From: Pseudemcibacter sp038106445
GTDB taxonomy: Bacteria > Pseudomonadota > Alphaproteobacteria > Sphingomonadales > Emcibacteraceae
Reading direction: 5' to 3'
DNA: 64,000 nucleotides
Assembly (NCBI GenBank): GCA_038106445.1
Contig: JAYODU010000011.1
Coordinates: forward strand, 1 to 64,000
Shown: in pieces, positions 26,978 to 36,491 of the stretch
How positions within the stretch are numbered: the stretch's first letter is position 1
How the letters are laid out: the number at the start of each line of letters is the position of its first letter
Position numbers and translations under genes: made by a program
The notes under the pieces: model-generated
What the model saw: the letters and a program-made list of their open reading frames with translations, nothing else
Told to the model about the DNA's origin: nothing
Databases searched by the model: none

Positions 26978-27916
26978 ATGGATAAAGTAAATAATACGAT
27001 AGGTAAATTTAGTGATCCAAACATCACTGCGAAGGGTGATTCAAGGGCCTTTGTGCGTCTGAAAAATCTGGACACACTATGGTTTAACACGGGCACACTA
27101 TGTAATCTTGAATGTGTCAATTGTTATATTGAATCTTCGCCCAAAAACGATGCACTTTCCTACATCCGAATAGAGGAAGTGATCACCTATCTTGATGAAA
27201 TCAGGGATAATAAAATTGCTGTTTCGGAAATAGGGCTCACGGGCGGGGAACCATTTATGAATCCGGATATAACCAAAATCCTGAAAGTTATCCTGGAGCG
27301 CGGTTTTAATCTGTTGATACTTACCAATGCCATGAGGCCGATGATGCGATATCAGGATGCCCTTTTTGAACTTGGGAAGAAATTTGGTAACCAGCTTTCC
27401 ATCCGTGTTTCAACAGATCATTATACCAAAGAAGTTCATCAAAAAGAACGCGGTGATCGAAGTTGGGAACCTATGATGCATGGACTAACATGGCTATCTG
27501 ATAACGGCTTTGATGTTCATGTTGCCGGAAGAACTTTTACCCATGAAGGTGAAAATGAGCTTAGAAACGGATATAAAAAACTATTCAAGGATAAAAATAT
27601 AAAAATTAACGCTGATGACCCCCACGCGCTTATTCTGTTTCCTGAAATGAATGAACAGGAAGATGTGGTGGAAATAACAACGGCTTGCTGGGATATTCTG
27701 GGCGTAAATCCTGATAATATGATGTGCGCGACATCGCGGATGATCGTTAAACATAAAGGTGCAGATAAACCAGCTATTATGGCTTGCACACTGCTTCCCT
27801 ATGATGATCAGTTTAACATGGGGGATAAATTGGTCGGTGCACGAGCGGATGTTTCATTAAATCATCCATTTTGTTCAACTTTTTGTGTACTTGGTGGTGC
27901 ATCCTGTAGTAATTAG
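26978..27916 (+). CDS. radical SAM protein
   Basis: CNLECVNC (Cys42, Cys46, Cys49) is the [4Fe-4S]/SAM signature and LTGGEPFMN (~87-95) the SAM-binding GGE motif. The C terminus has further Cys in a CSTFCVLGGASC stretch, which could hold an auxiliary cluster or binding site, plus Cys235 and Cys274 regions. 312 residues. The reaction is unknown. It is followed by metZ after a 71-bp gap holding a hairpin. Upstream, TATGTGACG occurs twice at 15-bp spacing (26925 and 26940), a possible regulator site. Confidence 0.82.
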   Translation: MDKVNNTIGKFSDPNITAKGDSRAFVRLKNLDTLWFNTGTLCNLECVNCYIESSPKNDALSYIRIEEVITYLDEIRDNKIAVSEIGLTGGEPFMNPDITKILKVILERGFNLLILTNAMRPMMRYQDALFELGKKFGNQLSIRVSTDHYTKEVHQKERGDRSWEPMMHGLTWLSDNGFDVHVAGRTFTHEGENELRNGYKKLFKDKNIKINADDPHALILFPEMNEQEDVVEITTACWDILGVNPDNMMCATSRMIVKHKGADKPAIMACTLLPYDDQFNMGDKLVGARADVSLNHPFCSTFCVLGGASCSN

Positions 27917-27966
27917 CGTTCATTGGAGAAATTATTAAGGATTTTACATCATACTCCAAATGAACG
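27917..27966 (+). promoter_or_regulatory. long-loop hairpin between radical SAM gene and metZ
   Basis: CGTTCATTGGAG (27917-27928), starting directly after the radical SAM stop codon, pairs with CTCCAAATGAACG (27954-27966) with one bulged A; the loop is 25 nt. No T-run follows. It ends 21 bp before the metZ ATG, so it may regulate metZ or protect the mRNA end. It does not resemble the SAM-II riboswitch that often precedes met genes in this class. Confidence 0.5.
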
Positions 27967-27987
27967 TAATGACTGAATGAGTTGAAC

Positions 27988-29202
27988 ATGAAACGCGGTA
28001 CAGGACAGAATAAAGATATAACGGATAAATGGCGGCTTCAAACAAAGCTGGTTCGCGGAGGCACATACAGAAGTGAGCTCGGCGAAACAAGTGAAAGCAT
28101 GTTCATGACATCCGGTTATGCATATGACTGTGCGGAAGATGCCGCAGCACGTTTTGAAGGTGAGCAGGATGGTTATACCTATTCCCGCCTTAGAAATCCT
28201 ACATGTGCAATGTTTGAAGACCGGATGGCATTGATCGAAGGGGCCGAAGCCGCCCGTTCAACCGCAACAGGCATGGCTGCAATGACGCAGGCAATGCTTT
28301 CAATTGTAAAAGCGGGTGACCATGTTGTTTCAAGCAAGACATTGTTTGGTTCGTGTCGCGTGTTTATTGAAAATATCCTCAGTAATTTTGGTGTCAGTTG
28401 CACTTTGGTTGATGGCAAAAATAATGAAGCATGGAAAGGGGCATTTAAGCCCAACACTACGGCTGTATTTTTAGAATCACCCGCAAACCCGACACTTGAT
28501 GTTGTTGATATAGAATTTGTTTGCAACCTTGCCCATGAAAATAATGCTTTAGTGGTAGTGGATAATGTTTTTGCGACGCCCCTTTTGCAGAAGCCGATGA
28601 AAATGGGTGCGGATATCGTTATTTATTCATCCACAAAACATATCGACGGTCAGGGTCGTTGTCTTGGTGGCTGTATCCTTACAAGTAATGAATTACTGGA
28701 AGAAAAAATTCTTCCCCTTATTCGTCATACGGGCCCGAACCTGAGTCCCTTTAATGCATGGGTAATGCTTAAGGGGATGGAAACGATGGATTTGCGCGTT
28801 ATGAAAATGTGCTCAAACGCTGAAAAAGTGGCACACGGTCTTCGCGATATGGGCTGTTTTACATCAGTTAATTACCCGGGATTTGATGATTTCCCGCAAC
28901 GTGATATTGTTGCAAAACAAATGTCGGCAGGGGGTTCCGTGGTAACGGTTTTTGTTCCCAACGGACGTGAGCAGGCCTTTAAATTTCTGAATGCATTGGA
29001 AGTTACCGATATTTCCAATAATGTTGGTGATGCAAAGAGTTTAATGACCCACCCTGCAAGTACAACACATAAATCTGTAGAGGAAAGTGCGCGCCTTGAT
29101 ATGGGGATTACGGAAGGTATGTTAAGACTTTCTGTTGGCCTTGAACATCCGGATGATTTACTGGAAGATTTTGCCCGTGCTGCGAAAATTGCTGATTTAT
29201 AA
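27988..29202 (+). CDS. metZ: O-succinylhomoserine sulfhydrylase
   Basis: Forms homocysteine from O-succinylhomoserine and sulfide, the penultimate step of methionine synthesis. PLP motifs are ATGMAAMTQAMLSIVKAGDHVV, VFLESPANPTLDVVDI, VVDNVFATPLLQKPM, and the PLP Lys in YSSTKHIDGQGRCLGGCIL. The KHIDGQGR block and TRLVRGG-like N terminus (LQTKLVRGGTYRS) are characteristic of MetZ. ATG 27988 is preferred to the TTG two codons earlier. 404 residues. Confidence 0.92.
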   Translation: MKRGTGQNKDITDKWRLQTKLVRGGTYRSELGETSESMFMTSGYAYDCAEDAAARFEGEQDGYTYSRLRNPTCAMFEDRMALIEGAEAARSTATGMAAMTQAMLSIVKAGDHVVSSKTLFGSCRVFIENILSNFGVSCTLVDGKNNEAWKGAFKPNTTAVFLESPANPTLDVVDIEFVCNLAHENNALVVVDNVFATPLLQKPMKMGADIVIYSSTKHIDGQGRCLGGCILTSNELLEEKILPLIRHTGPNLSPFNAWVMLKGMETMDLRVMKMCSNAEKVAHGLRDMGCFTSVNYPGFDDFPQRDIVAKQMSAGGSVVTVFVPNGREQAFKFLNALEVTDISNNVGDAKSLMTHPASTTHKSVEESARLDMGITEGMLRLSVGLEHPDDLLEDFARAAKIADL

Positions 29203-29227
29203 TTAATTAGCGTTTAAAGTAATATTT

Positions 29228-29635
29228 ATGGACAATAATAGAATATATAAATCCGTTACCCATGATATTGGTGTGTCGGTTGAACCCTTCTATCTTGATC
29301 AGGAATCGGTTCCTGATGAGAGCCATTATGTTTGGGGCTATCAGGTTCAGATTGAGAATTTTGGCAAGGAAACAGTTCAACTGGAACGGCGTCACTGGAT
29401 CATTACAGATGACAACGGCCGAACCCATGAAGTGGAAGGTGAGGGTGTTGTCGGAGAACAGCCTGTGCTTGAACCCGGTGAAGCATTTAAATATACCAGT
29501 GGTGCGCCACTATCAACTTCTTCTGGATTTATGGTTGGACGATATAAAATGAAGGTAAAGGGCGGGGGGTATTTTGATGTAGAAATACCGGCTTTTTCAC
29601 TTGATATACCTACTGATGACAGGCAGGTGCACTAA
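29228..29635 (+). CDS. apaG: ApaG domain protein
   Basis: The 135-residue protein is ApaG along its whole length: YVWGYQVQIENFGKETVQLERRHWIITDDNG, followed by VEGEGVVGEQPVLEPGEAFKYTSGAPL and SSGFMVGRYKM. Fibronectin III-like fold of uncertain function, linked to Co2+/Mg2+ handling in enterobacteria. It lies 25 bp after metZ, and folE begins 2 bp after it. Confidence 0.95.
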   Translation: MDNNRIYKSVTHDIGVSVEPFYLDQESVPDESHYVWGYQVQIENFGKETVQLERRHWIITDDNGRTHEVEGEGVVGEQPVLEPGEAFKYTSGAPLSTSSGFMVGRYKMKVKGGGYFDVEIPAFSLDIPTDDRQVH

Positions 29636-29637
29636 TT

Positions 29638-30240
29638 ATGGCTGACAAGCACAAAGATAAACCTTCCGTTGAAGAGGCAAGAGAAGCAGTACGCACATTA
29701 CTCAGATATGCAGGTGAAGATCCGACCCGGGAAGGGTTGATAGATACGCCAACGCGTGTCGTAAAATCATTCGATGAATTTTATAAGGGATATAGACAGG
29801 ATCCTCATGAATATCTTTCCCGCACTTTTGAAGAAGTTAGCGGATATGATGAAATGGTTGTGCTAAGGGATATACCATTTGAAAGTCATTGTGAACATCA
29901 TATGGCGCCAATTATTGGGCGGGCGCATGTCGGATACCTTCCTAAAAATAAAGTGGTGGGGATAAGTAAGTTGGCCCGTGTGGTAGAAACTTATGCAAAG
30001 AGGCTGCAGGTTCAGGAGAAAATGACAGCAGAAATAGCCGATTGTATTCAGGATATTTTAGAACCTTATGGTGTTGGTGTTGTTATTCAGGCAACTCATG
30101 AATGTATGAGCACAAGAGGTGTGAATAAGCATGGGGTTTCGATGGTAACAAGCAGAATGGTCGGTGCATTCAGAAAAGACGAGAAAACAAGGCGTCAGTT
30201 TCTAGCTGTTGTCGGACCAATAGGCTCTATGGGATCATAA
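29638..30240 (+). CDS. folE: GTP cyclohydrolase I
   Basis: Converts GTP to dihydroneopterin triphosphate, the first step of folate synthesis. All zinc ligands are present: Cys85 and His88 in FESHCEHHMAP, and Cys156 in THECMSTRG. Other signatures are EGLIDTPTRV, GYLPKNKVVGISKLAR and KHGVSMVTSRM. 200 residues, normal. Follows apaG by 2 bp in a short operon that may continue into trkH. Confidence 0.97.
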   Translation: MADKHKDKPSVEEAREAVRTLLRYAGEDPTREGLIDTPTRVVKSFDEFYKGYRQDPHEYLSRTFEEVSGYDEMVVLRDIPFESHCEHHMAPIIGRAHVGYLPKNKVVGISKLARVVETYAKRLQVQEKMTAEIADCIQDILEPYGVGVVIQATHECMSTRGVNKHGVSMVTSRMVGAFRKDEKTRRQFLAVVGPIGSMGS

Positions 30241-30262
30241 TTTAAAAGGAAGGGCGAGGGAT

Positions 30263-31711
30263 TTGATCGATTTTCGTCCAATCTGGATGGTTTCGGGGAT
30301 ATTTCTTCTAATTATCGGCTTTGGGATGTTATTTCCCGTTGCTGTTGATCTTTATGTGGATAATCCCGATTGGCAGGTTTTTGCTCTGATTTCAGGTATC
30401 GTCGTTTTTTTTGGCAGTAGCCTTTATTTAAGCAATCGTGGTGATTACAAGGAATTCACTGTACAACAAGCTTTCTTGCTTACTTTTGTATCGTGGTTGA
30501 TGATGCCCGCTTTCGGAGCACTTCCATTCGTTTTTTCAGAACTTTCATTAAGTTATACGGACGCCTATTTCGAAGCGATGTCAGGGCTTTCGACGACGGG
30601 ATCGACTGTTATTACGGGTTTGGATGGAGCGCCGCCGGGAATATTGCTTTGGCGGGCGATGCTGCAGTGGTTTGGCGGAGTCGGGATTATTGTTATGGCC
30701 GTAGCAATTTTGCCAATCCTGCAAATTGGGGGAATGCAGCTCTTCAAGATTGAAAGTTTTGATGTATCGGATAAATTGTTACCGCGGGCGACACAGCTTG
30801 CGTCTGCACTGTCTCTTCTTTATATCGCCCTTACAATCATATGCGCCGTTACATTTTGGCTGGTTGGTATGACACCGTTTCAGGCAGTGTGCCATGCGTT
30901 TACAACAATTGCCACTGGCGGATTTTCAACATCAGATGGCTCTATCGGATATTTTGATAGTGCGTTAATTGATTATTCCGTTACATTCTTTATGATCATC
31001 GGCAGCTTGCCTTTTCTTTTATATTTGAGATTGCTGCGTGGTCAGCGTCACGGCTTTTATCATGATAGCCAGGTGCGGTGGTTTCTCGCACTCTTAGTAT
31101 TATTGATCACATTTGTTACTTTGTGGGTATGGAGCAATGAATATTATGATTTTGCTGATGCGCTTCGTTATACCACTTTTAATATAGTGTCCATCTTGAC
31201 GGGCACGGGGTATGCGACGACTGACTATACGGCGTGGGGGGCGTTACCGGTTACGATTTTTTTCTTCATTATGTTTATTGGCGGTTGTGCGGGGTCTACG
31301 TCATGCGGGATTAAAATATTCAGATTTCAGGTTCTGGTTTCCATGTCAGCAGCCCATTTTAAAAAACTACTAAGGCCGAATGGTGTTTTTCTGCCACGGT
31401 ACAATGGTGCACCCGTCGATGAAAGTGTTACAGGGTCGGTGCTGTCCTATTTATTTTTATTCGTGGTTTGTTTTGTCATTTTATCGCTTTGTCTGGCGTT
31501 GACAGGTCTTGATTTTGTGACGGCGGTATCAGGGGCCGGAACAGCGATGGCAAACGTCGGGCCAGCGCTCGGACCTATTATAGGACCATCGGGTACGTTT
31601 CAGGAACTTCCTGATATTTCAAAATGGCTGCTTACCTTTGGTATGCTTCTTGGCCGGTTGGAACTGTTTGCGGTCCTTGTATTATTTTCACCTAAATTCT
31701 GGGCCAGGTGA
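30263..31711 (+). CDS. trkH: TrkH-family potassium transporter subunit
   Basis: K+ uptake channel subunit in the inner membrane. Four selectivity-filter-like loops are visible: MSGLSTTGSTVI, FTTIATGGFSTSD, VSILTGTGYATTDY and VSGAGTAMANVGPALG, each carrying a central glycine. 482 residues with about 10-12 helices, the usual TrkH length. TTG start at 30263, 23 bp after folE. No trkA is seen in the window. Confidence 0.93.
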   Translation: MIDFRPIWMVSGIFLLIIGFGMLFPVAVDLYVDNPDWQVFALISGIVVFFGSSLYLSNRGDYKEFTVQQAFLLTFVSWLMMPAFGALPFVFSELSLSYTDAYFEAMSGLSTTGSTVITGLDGAPPGILLWRAMLQWFGGVGIIVMAVAILPILQIGGMQLFKIESFDVSDKLLPRATQLASALSLLYIALTIICAVTFWLVGMTPFQAVCHAFTTIATGGFSTSDGSIGYFDSALIDYSVTFFMIIGSLPFLLYLRLLRGQRHGFYHDSQVRWFLALLVLLITFVTLWVWSNEYYDFADALRYTTFNIVSILTGTGYATTDYTAWGALPVTIFFFIMFIGGCAGSTSCGIKIFRFQVLVSMSAAHFKKLLRPNGVFLPRYNGAPVDESVTGSVLSYLFLFVVCFVILSLCLALTGLDFVTAVSGAGTAMANVGPALGPIIGPSGTFQELPDISKWLLTFGMLLGRLELFAVLVLFSPKFWAR

Positions 31712-31799
31712 ACTAAAAAGAAAATTTACTGACAAATGATTCTGTTATGGATATGGTTTGAAAGAAAAATAATTTATTAACCGAAAATTGGAGGAGCCA

Positions 31800-32858
31800 A
31801 TGTCCGATAATTCGATAAATCTAACAAATCAAACAGAAGAAATAGTAGAAGGTCATAAACTGGATTTTGTAGGGACAACTTCAGAATTATTTCCAGTAGT
31901 GCTTAAAAATTTACTGTTCACAATTCTCACATTTGGTATTTATCGATTTTGGGCCAAAACCAATATTAGAAAATACCTTTGGAATAAAACGCGTATTGAT
32001 GGTGAAATATTTATTTATACTGGCACTGGCGGAGAATTATTTCTAGGTGCACTTATCGTATTCTTTGTGTTCATCCTGCCGTTATTTTTCGCTTTAGGTT
32101 ATATAAATTTAAATTATCCCACAATCGCACCTTTTATCACATTGTTGCTTTATCCAGTATTTATCTTTTTAATTGGTGTGGCTCTTTATAGGGCGCAAGT
32201 ATATAGAATGTCCCGTACATATTTCAGAGGTATAAGAGGGGCCCAAATGAAGGGTAGTTTAGCCTATGGCTGGCTTGCACTAAAATATGCAATTCTTTAT
32301 TTTTTAACACTTGGATTAACTGCTCCATACATTATTTGCAAAATGTGGAATTTTGTTATGAATAATAAACGTTTTGGAAGTGGGGTTTTTAAAAGTGAAG
32401 TAAAGTCCAAGCCATTATTTAAGATATGGATTATTACCTACGTCGCTACAATCGTCATTTTTGGTGGTTTTTTCGTTATTGTTATCGATGCTTTTACAAC
32501 ACAAAATGTTCCGGTAATCATATTTTCTTATTTATTTCTGTTTATAGCCAGTGCAGTAATTTTTGCCTGGTTTAAAACTGCATTATATAATCATCTGTTA
32601 AGTAGTTTGAAATTTCAGAATGTCAGTTTTAAATTCAACCTTTCGCCTGTAAAATATATCTTATTTTCATTCAAAAATACGCTCATCATTATTTTTACTT
32701 TCGGTTTGGGTGCCCCGTTTGTAATGCAGAGGTGGGTTAGACTTTTTTGTGAAGAGATAAAAATTATAGGTCATGTTGATTTTAGCACTATTTCTCAATC
32801 ACCAGAAACAGGTCCGGAATTTGGTGAGGGACTAGTTGAAGCAATTGATCTTGGGTAA
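31800..32858 (+). CDS. DUF898 (YjgN family) membrane protein
   Basis: About eight hydrophobic helices arranged as repeats, with the family blocks FTILTFGIYRFWAKTNIRKYLWNKTRIDGE and LTLGLTAPYIICKMWNFVMNNKRFGS. 352 residues from ATG 31800, which has a GGAGGAG site. It precedes an M48 metalloprotease gene by 5 bp; this pair is a recurring arrangement. Function unknown, probably in envelope maintenance together with the protease. Confidence 0.9.
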   Translation: MSDNSINLTNQTEEIVEGHKLDFVGTTSELFPVVLKNLLFTILTFGIYRFWAKTNIRKYLWNKTRIDGEIFIYTGTGGELFLGALIVFFVFILPLFFALGYINLNYPTIAPFITLLLYPVFIFLIGVALYRAQVYRMSRTYFRGIRGAQMKGSLAYGWLALKYAILYFLTLGLTAPYIICKMWNFVMNNKRFGSGVFKSEVKSKPLFKIWIITYVATIVIFGGFFVIVIDAFTTQNVPVIIFSYLFLFIASAVIFAWFKTALYNHLLSSLKFQNVSFKFNLSPVKYILFSFKNTLIIIFTFGLGAPFVMQRWVRLFCEEIKIIGHVDFSTISQSPETGPEFGEGLVEAIDLG

Positions 32859-32863
32859 TTAAA

Positions 32864-33946
32864 TTGAAATTAAATGCAATATTCTACGATGGTGAAACGG
32901 CGTCTAATGTACCTGTTACAGTATATTTAGAGCTAAAAGGCATTAGATTCATAACAGGAGAAATTTGGGAGTATCATGACTTAGAACTCTATGACCGTGA
33001 TGCTCAAACTGGGCAATTGTCGTATCGCCATCGAAAGCTGCATGGCCCATCCATCACTTTAAATTTTGATGGCGGACTTAGTGATCCTGCTAGGGACTAT
33101 TTGCATAGAATATCAAAAAAATTAACAGGTGACAGCAATTGGTATTTTTTCAAATGGCAAGTGATAACGGCTGCTTTAATAGTTGGAATGATTTTTATAT
33201 TTTATTTGGGATATCCATTTATTAATAGAGCTATAGTATCTATTATACCAGACTCGTGGGCAGTAAAGGCGGGTGATTTGGTTGTTGATGCACTTTATCA
33301 GAAATACACGTCCGATGCATGTTATACGTTGGATGGCGCCCAAGCTCTTGAAAAACTCGTAGCTGAATTGAGAGTAGAGGGTCTTACGTATCCGTTACGG
33401 GTCGAAGTTGTTGATAATCCACAAGTTAATGCCATGACTGCGCCTGGGGGGAGGATCGTTATTTTTAATGGACTTTTAAAGAAGTCTGAAAGTGCAGATG
33501 AAATAGCAGGCATATTAAGCCATGAAATAGGTCATGTTTATTATCAACACCCATTGCAGGGACTGGTTAATGTCTTGGGCTTTAGCATTATTGGTTCATT
33601 TGTAGGGGGAGACGCAGCAACCATAGCAATAGTTGGTCTTAGTTTATCCTATAGCAGAGATTTAGAAAGAGAAGCCGATAGGAAAGCGCTTGAAATTTTA
33701 AGTGCTAGCAATATATCCGCATATGGAATTTTGAATTTTTTTGAAAGAAATCAAAAAAAGAATGAAGATAATATTGCGGCAGAAATAGAAGATATATTTT
33801 CCACACACCCATTATCAGAAGAGAGAATAACAACTTTTTCTGAATATATTGATCAAAATGAAGCAGATAAGCAATTTGCACCAATTATGTCAGAGCAGGA
33901 CTGGTTGGCTCTAATCTCTATTTGTGATGGAGAAAAAAATAACTAA
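32864..33946 (+). CDS. M48-family membrane metalloprotease
   Basis: N-terminal cytoplasmic domain (~1-95), one transmembrane helix (~98-120) and a zinc protease domain with the HEIGH motif at residues 220-224 (SHEIGHVYY). The third ligand Glu is in SRDLEREADRKAL, and APGGRIVIFNGLLK precedes the active site. 360 residues. The TTG start directly follows the DUF898 stop; no ATG alternative fits. Likely degrades membrane or periplasmic proteins jointly with DUF898. Confidence 0.9.
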   Translation: MKLNAIFYDGETASNVPVTVYLELKGIRFITGEIWEYHDLELYDRDAQTGQLSYRHRKLHGPSITLNFDGGLSDPARDYLHRISKKLTGDSNWYFFKWQVITAALIVGMIFIFYLGYPFINRAIVSIIPDSWAVKAGDLVVDALYQKYTSDACYTLDGAQALEKLVAELRVEGLTYPLRVEVVDNPQVNAMTAPGGRIVIFNGLLKKSESADEIAGILSHEIGHVYYQHPLQGLVNVLGFSIIGSFVGGDAATIAIVGLSLSYSRDLEREADRKALEILSASNISAYGILNFFERNQKKNEDNIAAEIEDIFSTHPLSEERITTFSEYIDQNEADKQFAPIMSEQDWLALISICDGEKNN

Positions 33947-33971
33947 TAATATCTTCAACAGCATGGATGAT

Positions 33972-35051
33972 TTATTTACGCCAGGCAAGTATAGATGTTG
34001 CTGTGTAATTCCAGACCGTGCCTATAAGCATGCCGGCAAGGCCGGAAACATACCATGTGTATTTTTGCTCAAATACGAATGATGATACGCTTATATTTGC
34101 AAGACTTCCCAAACTACAGACAGCATAAAACGCAATCAGTCCCGTTAGCAGCTGCTTTCCTTTAAGGCGTTTATCATGATAAGTCAGCCAGTTATTAAAA
34201 AAGAAATTACTGGTCATGGCAACCAAGGTCGCAATGGTTTGAGCCGTGGTTAAACCAAACTGTACAATATTGAATACCATATAAAGAACCGCGAAATGGA
34301 CAATAAGCCCGCTTGCACCTACGGCGGAGAATAATATAAATCTGGCAGGTATTAATCCTCGTGTTACTTTTTCAATAAGCATCATTGCAAATTCCATTAC
34401 GATCATGCTGTCTAGCTTACTGTCACCATGCTGGCGTTCACGAAATTCATATGGGACTTCCGTTATCTTCATATGACCGGGATATGCTGTTAAAATATCC
34501 AGCAGTAATTTGTACCCCTGTAATGATAAATTCCGGACGCATTTATTGAGCGCAGACCGTGTAAGCATGAAAAAACCACTCATGGGATCGCTAATTGTTT
34601 GACCCGTTACCAACTTACTTACTTTGGTCGCTAATTTACTTACTTTTATTCGGTTTTGATCCCAATTTCCAAACCCGCCACCTGCAGTATAGCGGCTTCC
34701 CAGTACAAGATCGCAATCGCCGGCCTTCAGTAATTCCAGCATATCTGTAAGTTTGAATTCATCATGTTGAAGATCACCATCCATTACGGCGAGATAAGGT
34801 GAGGTTGTTGCCTGAAATCCCTCAACACAAGCAGAAGACAACCCCCTGCGGGATATTCTGTGAATTCTTCTTGCATTGGGTTTTTCGTGGCATAATTTTA
34901 TCAGTTCTTCAATGGTTCCATCAGTGGAGTCATCATCAACGAAAACAACTTCCCAATCTATTTCCTGAAGTGCTTAATCAAGTGCGTGATAAAGAGGTCT
35001 TATATTATCCACTTCATTGAATGTCGGTATGATTACTGATAATTCTGTCAT
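33972..35051 (-). pseudogene. GT2 polyprenyl-phosphate mannose synthase fused to GtrA, split by in-frame TAA
   Basis: The full frame starts at ATG 35051 with MTELSVIIPTFNEVDNIRPL, a perfect GT2 start, but codon 26 (34976-34974) is TAA, in the context HALD-stop-ALQEIDWEVVFVDDDSTDGT. A CAA-to-TAA change explains it. Beyond it the frame is intact: MDGDLQHDE, LGSRYTAGGG, DPMSGFFMLTR, then a GtrA domain of four helices. Without the stop it would be 359 residues. Family members make polyprenyl-phosphate mannose or glucose on the cytosolic membrane face. Reinitiation at a downstream GTG/ATG would lose the nucleotide-binding start. Confidence 0.85.
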
Positions 35052-35128
35052 CTTTATTGGCTTGTTCTATTTAAGTTACTGACAACCTTTATGCATCCCG
35101 ATATATTTATTTTTTTAAAAGGCCTAAA

Positions 35129-36289
35129 ATGAAAACATATTCCTCCATTGAAATGCTTGATCAGCTTGTCGCGTTTGATACTACCAGCTCCAAATCAAAT
35201 ATGCAGCTGATAGATTTTATTAAACAATATCTTAAATCCTTTGGCATTTCGTCCGAAATTATAAAAGATAAACATGAAGAAAAAGCTAACCTGCTGGCGG
35301 TAATCGGACCTAAAAATATAAGTGGTATCATGCTGTCCGGCCACACCGATGTGGTTCCGGTTGTGGGACAAAAATGGTCAAGTGAACCTTTTACAATGAA
35401 GGAAAAAGGCGGCAAGCTATTTGGCAGGGGCACCTGTGATATGAAGGGCTTCATCGCATGTGTGCTTTCTAAAATTCCGGATTTTATAAATGCAGAATTG
35501 AAAGAACCTCTATATCTGGCTTTTTCCTATGATGAAGAAACGGGATGTACGGGGGTTCACAGCCTTGTTGATGTGGTCAATGACCTTGTAGTCAAGCCAC
35601 GGGCCTGTATCGTCGGTGAGCCCACATCCATGAAAGTGGTCAATAGTCATAAAGGGATAAGGCATCTGCTGACAAAAGTTTATGGGCACGAAAACCATTC
35701 CAGCACGGACCGCGGCGTTAATGCTGTAAGTTACGCAGCGCAAATTGTAAATTTTCTGGATGAGCTACAGGAAGAATTCAGACAAAGAAAACCGCAAATA
35801 GAAGACTTTGATCCACCTTACACCACTATTCATGTCGGGAGAATGGCCGGCGGTCATGTTCAAAACATTACGCCAAACTATTGCGAAGTTGAATGGGATT
35901 ACCGGCCTATACCCGGCACAGATGAAGATGAAATTTATGAAAGATATTGTGATTTTATAGATAGTAAAATTCTTCCCAAAATGCGCGAGAAATCATCACA
36001 ATACGGGGATGTGAAAACGGATTATCTGGCAAAAGTCCCGTGTCTTTTTCCGGAAACCGGATCAAGTGCAGAAGCACTTGTTAAACATCTGGCAGAGCAG
36101 AACTCCACCCATGTAGTTTCATATGGTACGGAAGCCGGTATTTTTCATCAAAAGGGTGGTGTGCCAGCGGTTGTTTGTGGGCCCGGTAGCATTTTACAGG
36201 CGCATAAGGCTGATGAATATGTCGAAACTTCACAACTTGACGCGTGTGACAGATTTCTAAGCAGATTGCTTGATGTTATAAAAAAATAG
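35129..36289 (+). CDS. argE: acetylornithine deacetylase
   Basis: Hydrolyses N-acetylornithine to ornithine in arginine synthesis. M20 metal motifs are intact: SGHTDVVPV (His, Asp), GRGTCDMKGFIAC (bridging Asp), YDEETGCTG (Glu pair), VGEPT, and a C-terminal GPGSILQAHKADEYV His. 386 residues, normal for ArgE. It contrasts with the degenerate M20 homologue at 21.6 kb. Monocistronic, divergent from the broken GT2-GtrA gene. Confidence 0.93.
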   Translation: MKTYSSIEMLDQLVAFDTTSSKSNMQLIDFIKQYLKSFGISSEIIKDKHEEKANLLAVIGPKNISGIMLSGHTDVVPVVGQKWSSEPFTMKEKGGKLFGRGTCDMKGFIACVLSKIPDFINAELKEPLYLAFSYDEETGCTGVHSLVDVVNDLVVKPRACIVGEPTSMKVVNSHKGIRHLLTKVYGHENHSSTDRGVNAVSYAAQIVNFLDELQEEFRQRKPQIEDFDPPYTTIHVGRMAGGHVQNITPNYCEVEWDYRPIPGTDEDEIYERYCDFIDSKILPKMREKSSQYGDVKTDYLAKVPCLFPETGSSAEALVKHLAEQNSTHVVSYGTEAGIFHQKGGVPAVVCGPGSILQAHKADEYVETSQLDACDRFLSRLLDVIKK

Positions 36290-36371
36290 AAAAAGTATAA
36301 ATTTCTTATTCACAAATTAACTTTTTATAGTTAAAAGGTTGTTCACTAATTTAAAAAGGCGAAGAAATTTT

Positions 36372-36491
36372 ATGCCAAGTCATAAAACAAAATATCAAGT
36401 TATTTTTAATGTGCAGGCATTTATTGCTGTCGCAGCACTTCTTCTGTTTTCAATTCTTTTACTCGGTCTCGGTCGACTTAGTCGCCCCTGA
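36372..36491 (+). CDS. leuL: leucine-rich leader peptide of leuA
   Basis: A 39-codon frame ends in RLSRP and has a run LLLFSILLLGLGRL containing eight Leu codons within 14 (CTT, CTT, CTG, CTT, TTA, CTC, CTC, CTT). It stands 142 bp upstream of leuA and its stop codon lies inside the left arm of a stable hairpin. This is the layout of a transcription-attenuation leader: leucine starvation stalls the ribosome at the Leu codons and changes folding downstream. Ribosome site AAGGCGAAG, spaced about 8 nt. Too short for ordinary gene finding. Confidence 0.85.
   Translation: MPSHKTKYQVIFNVQAFIAVAALLLFSILLLGLGRLSRP

Noticed and set aside
27917..27987. A SAM-II riboswitch ahead of metZ
   Set aside because: Position fits, but the conserved loop and pseudoknot sequence of SAM-II is not seen; only a simple long-loop hairpin is present.
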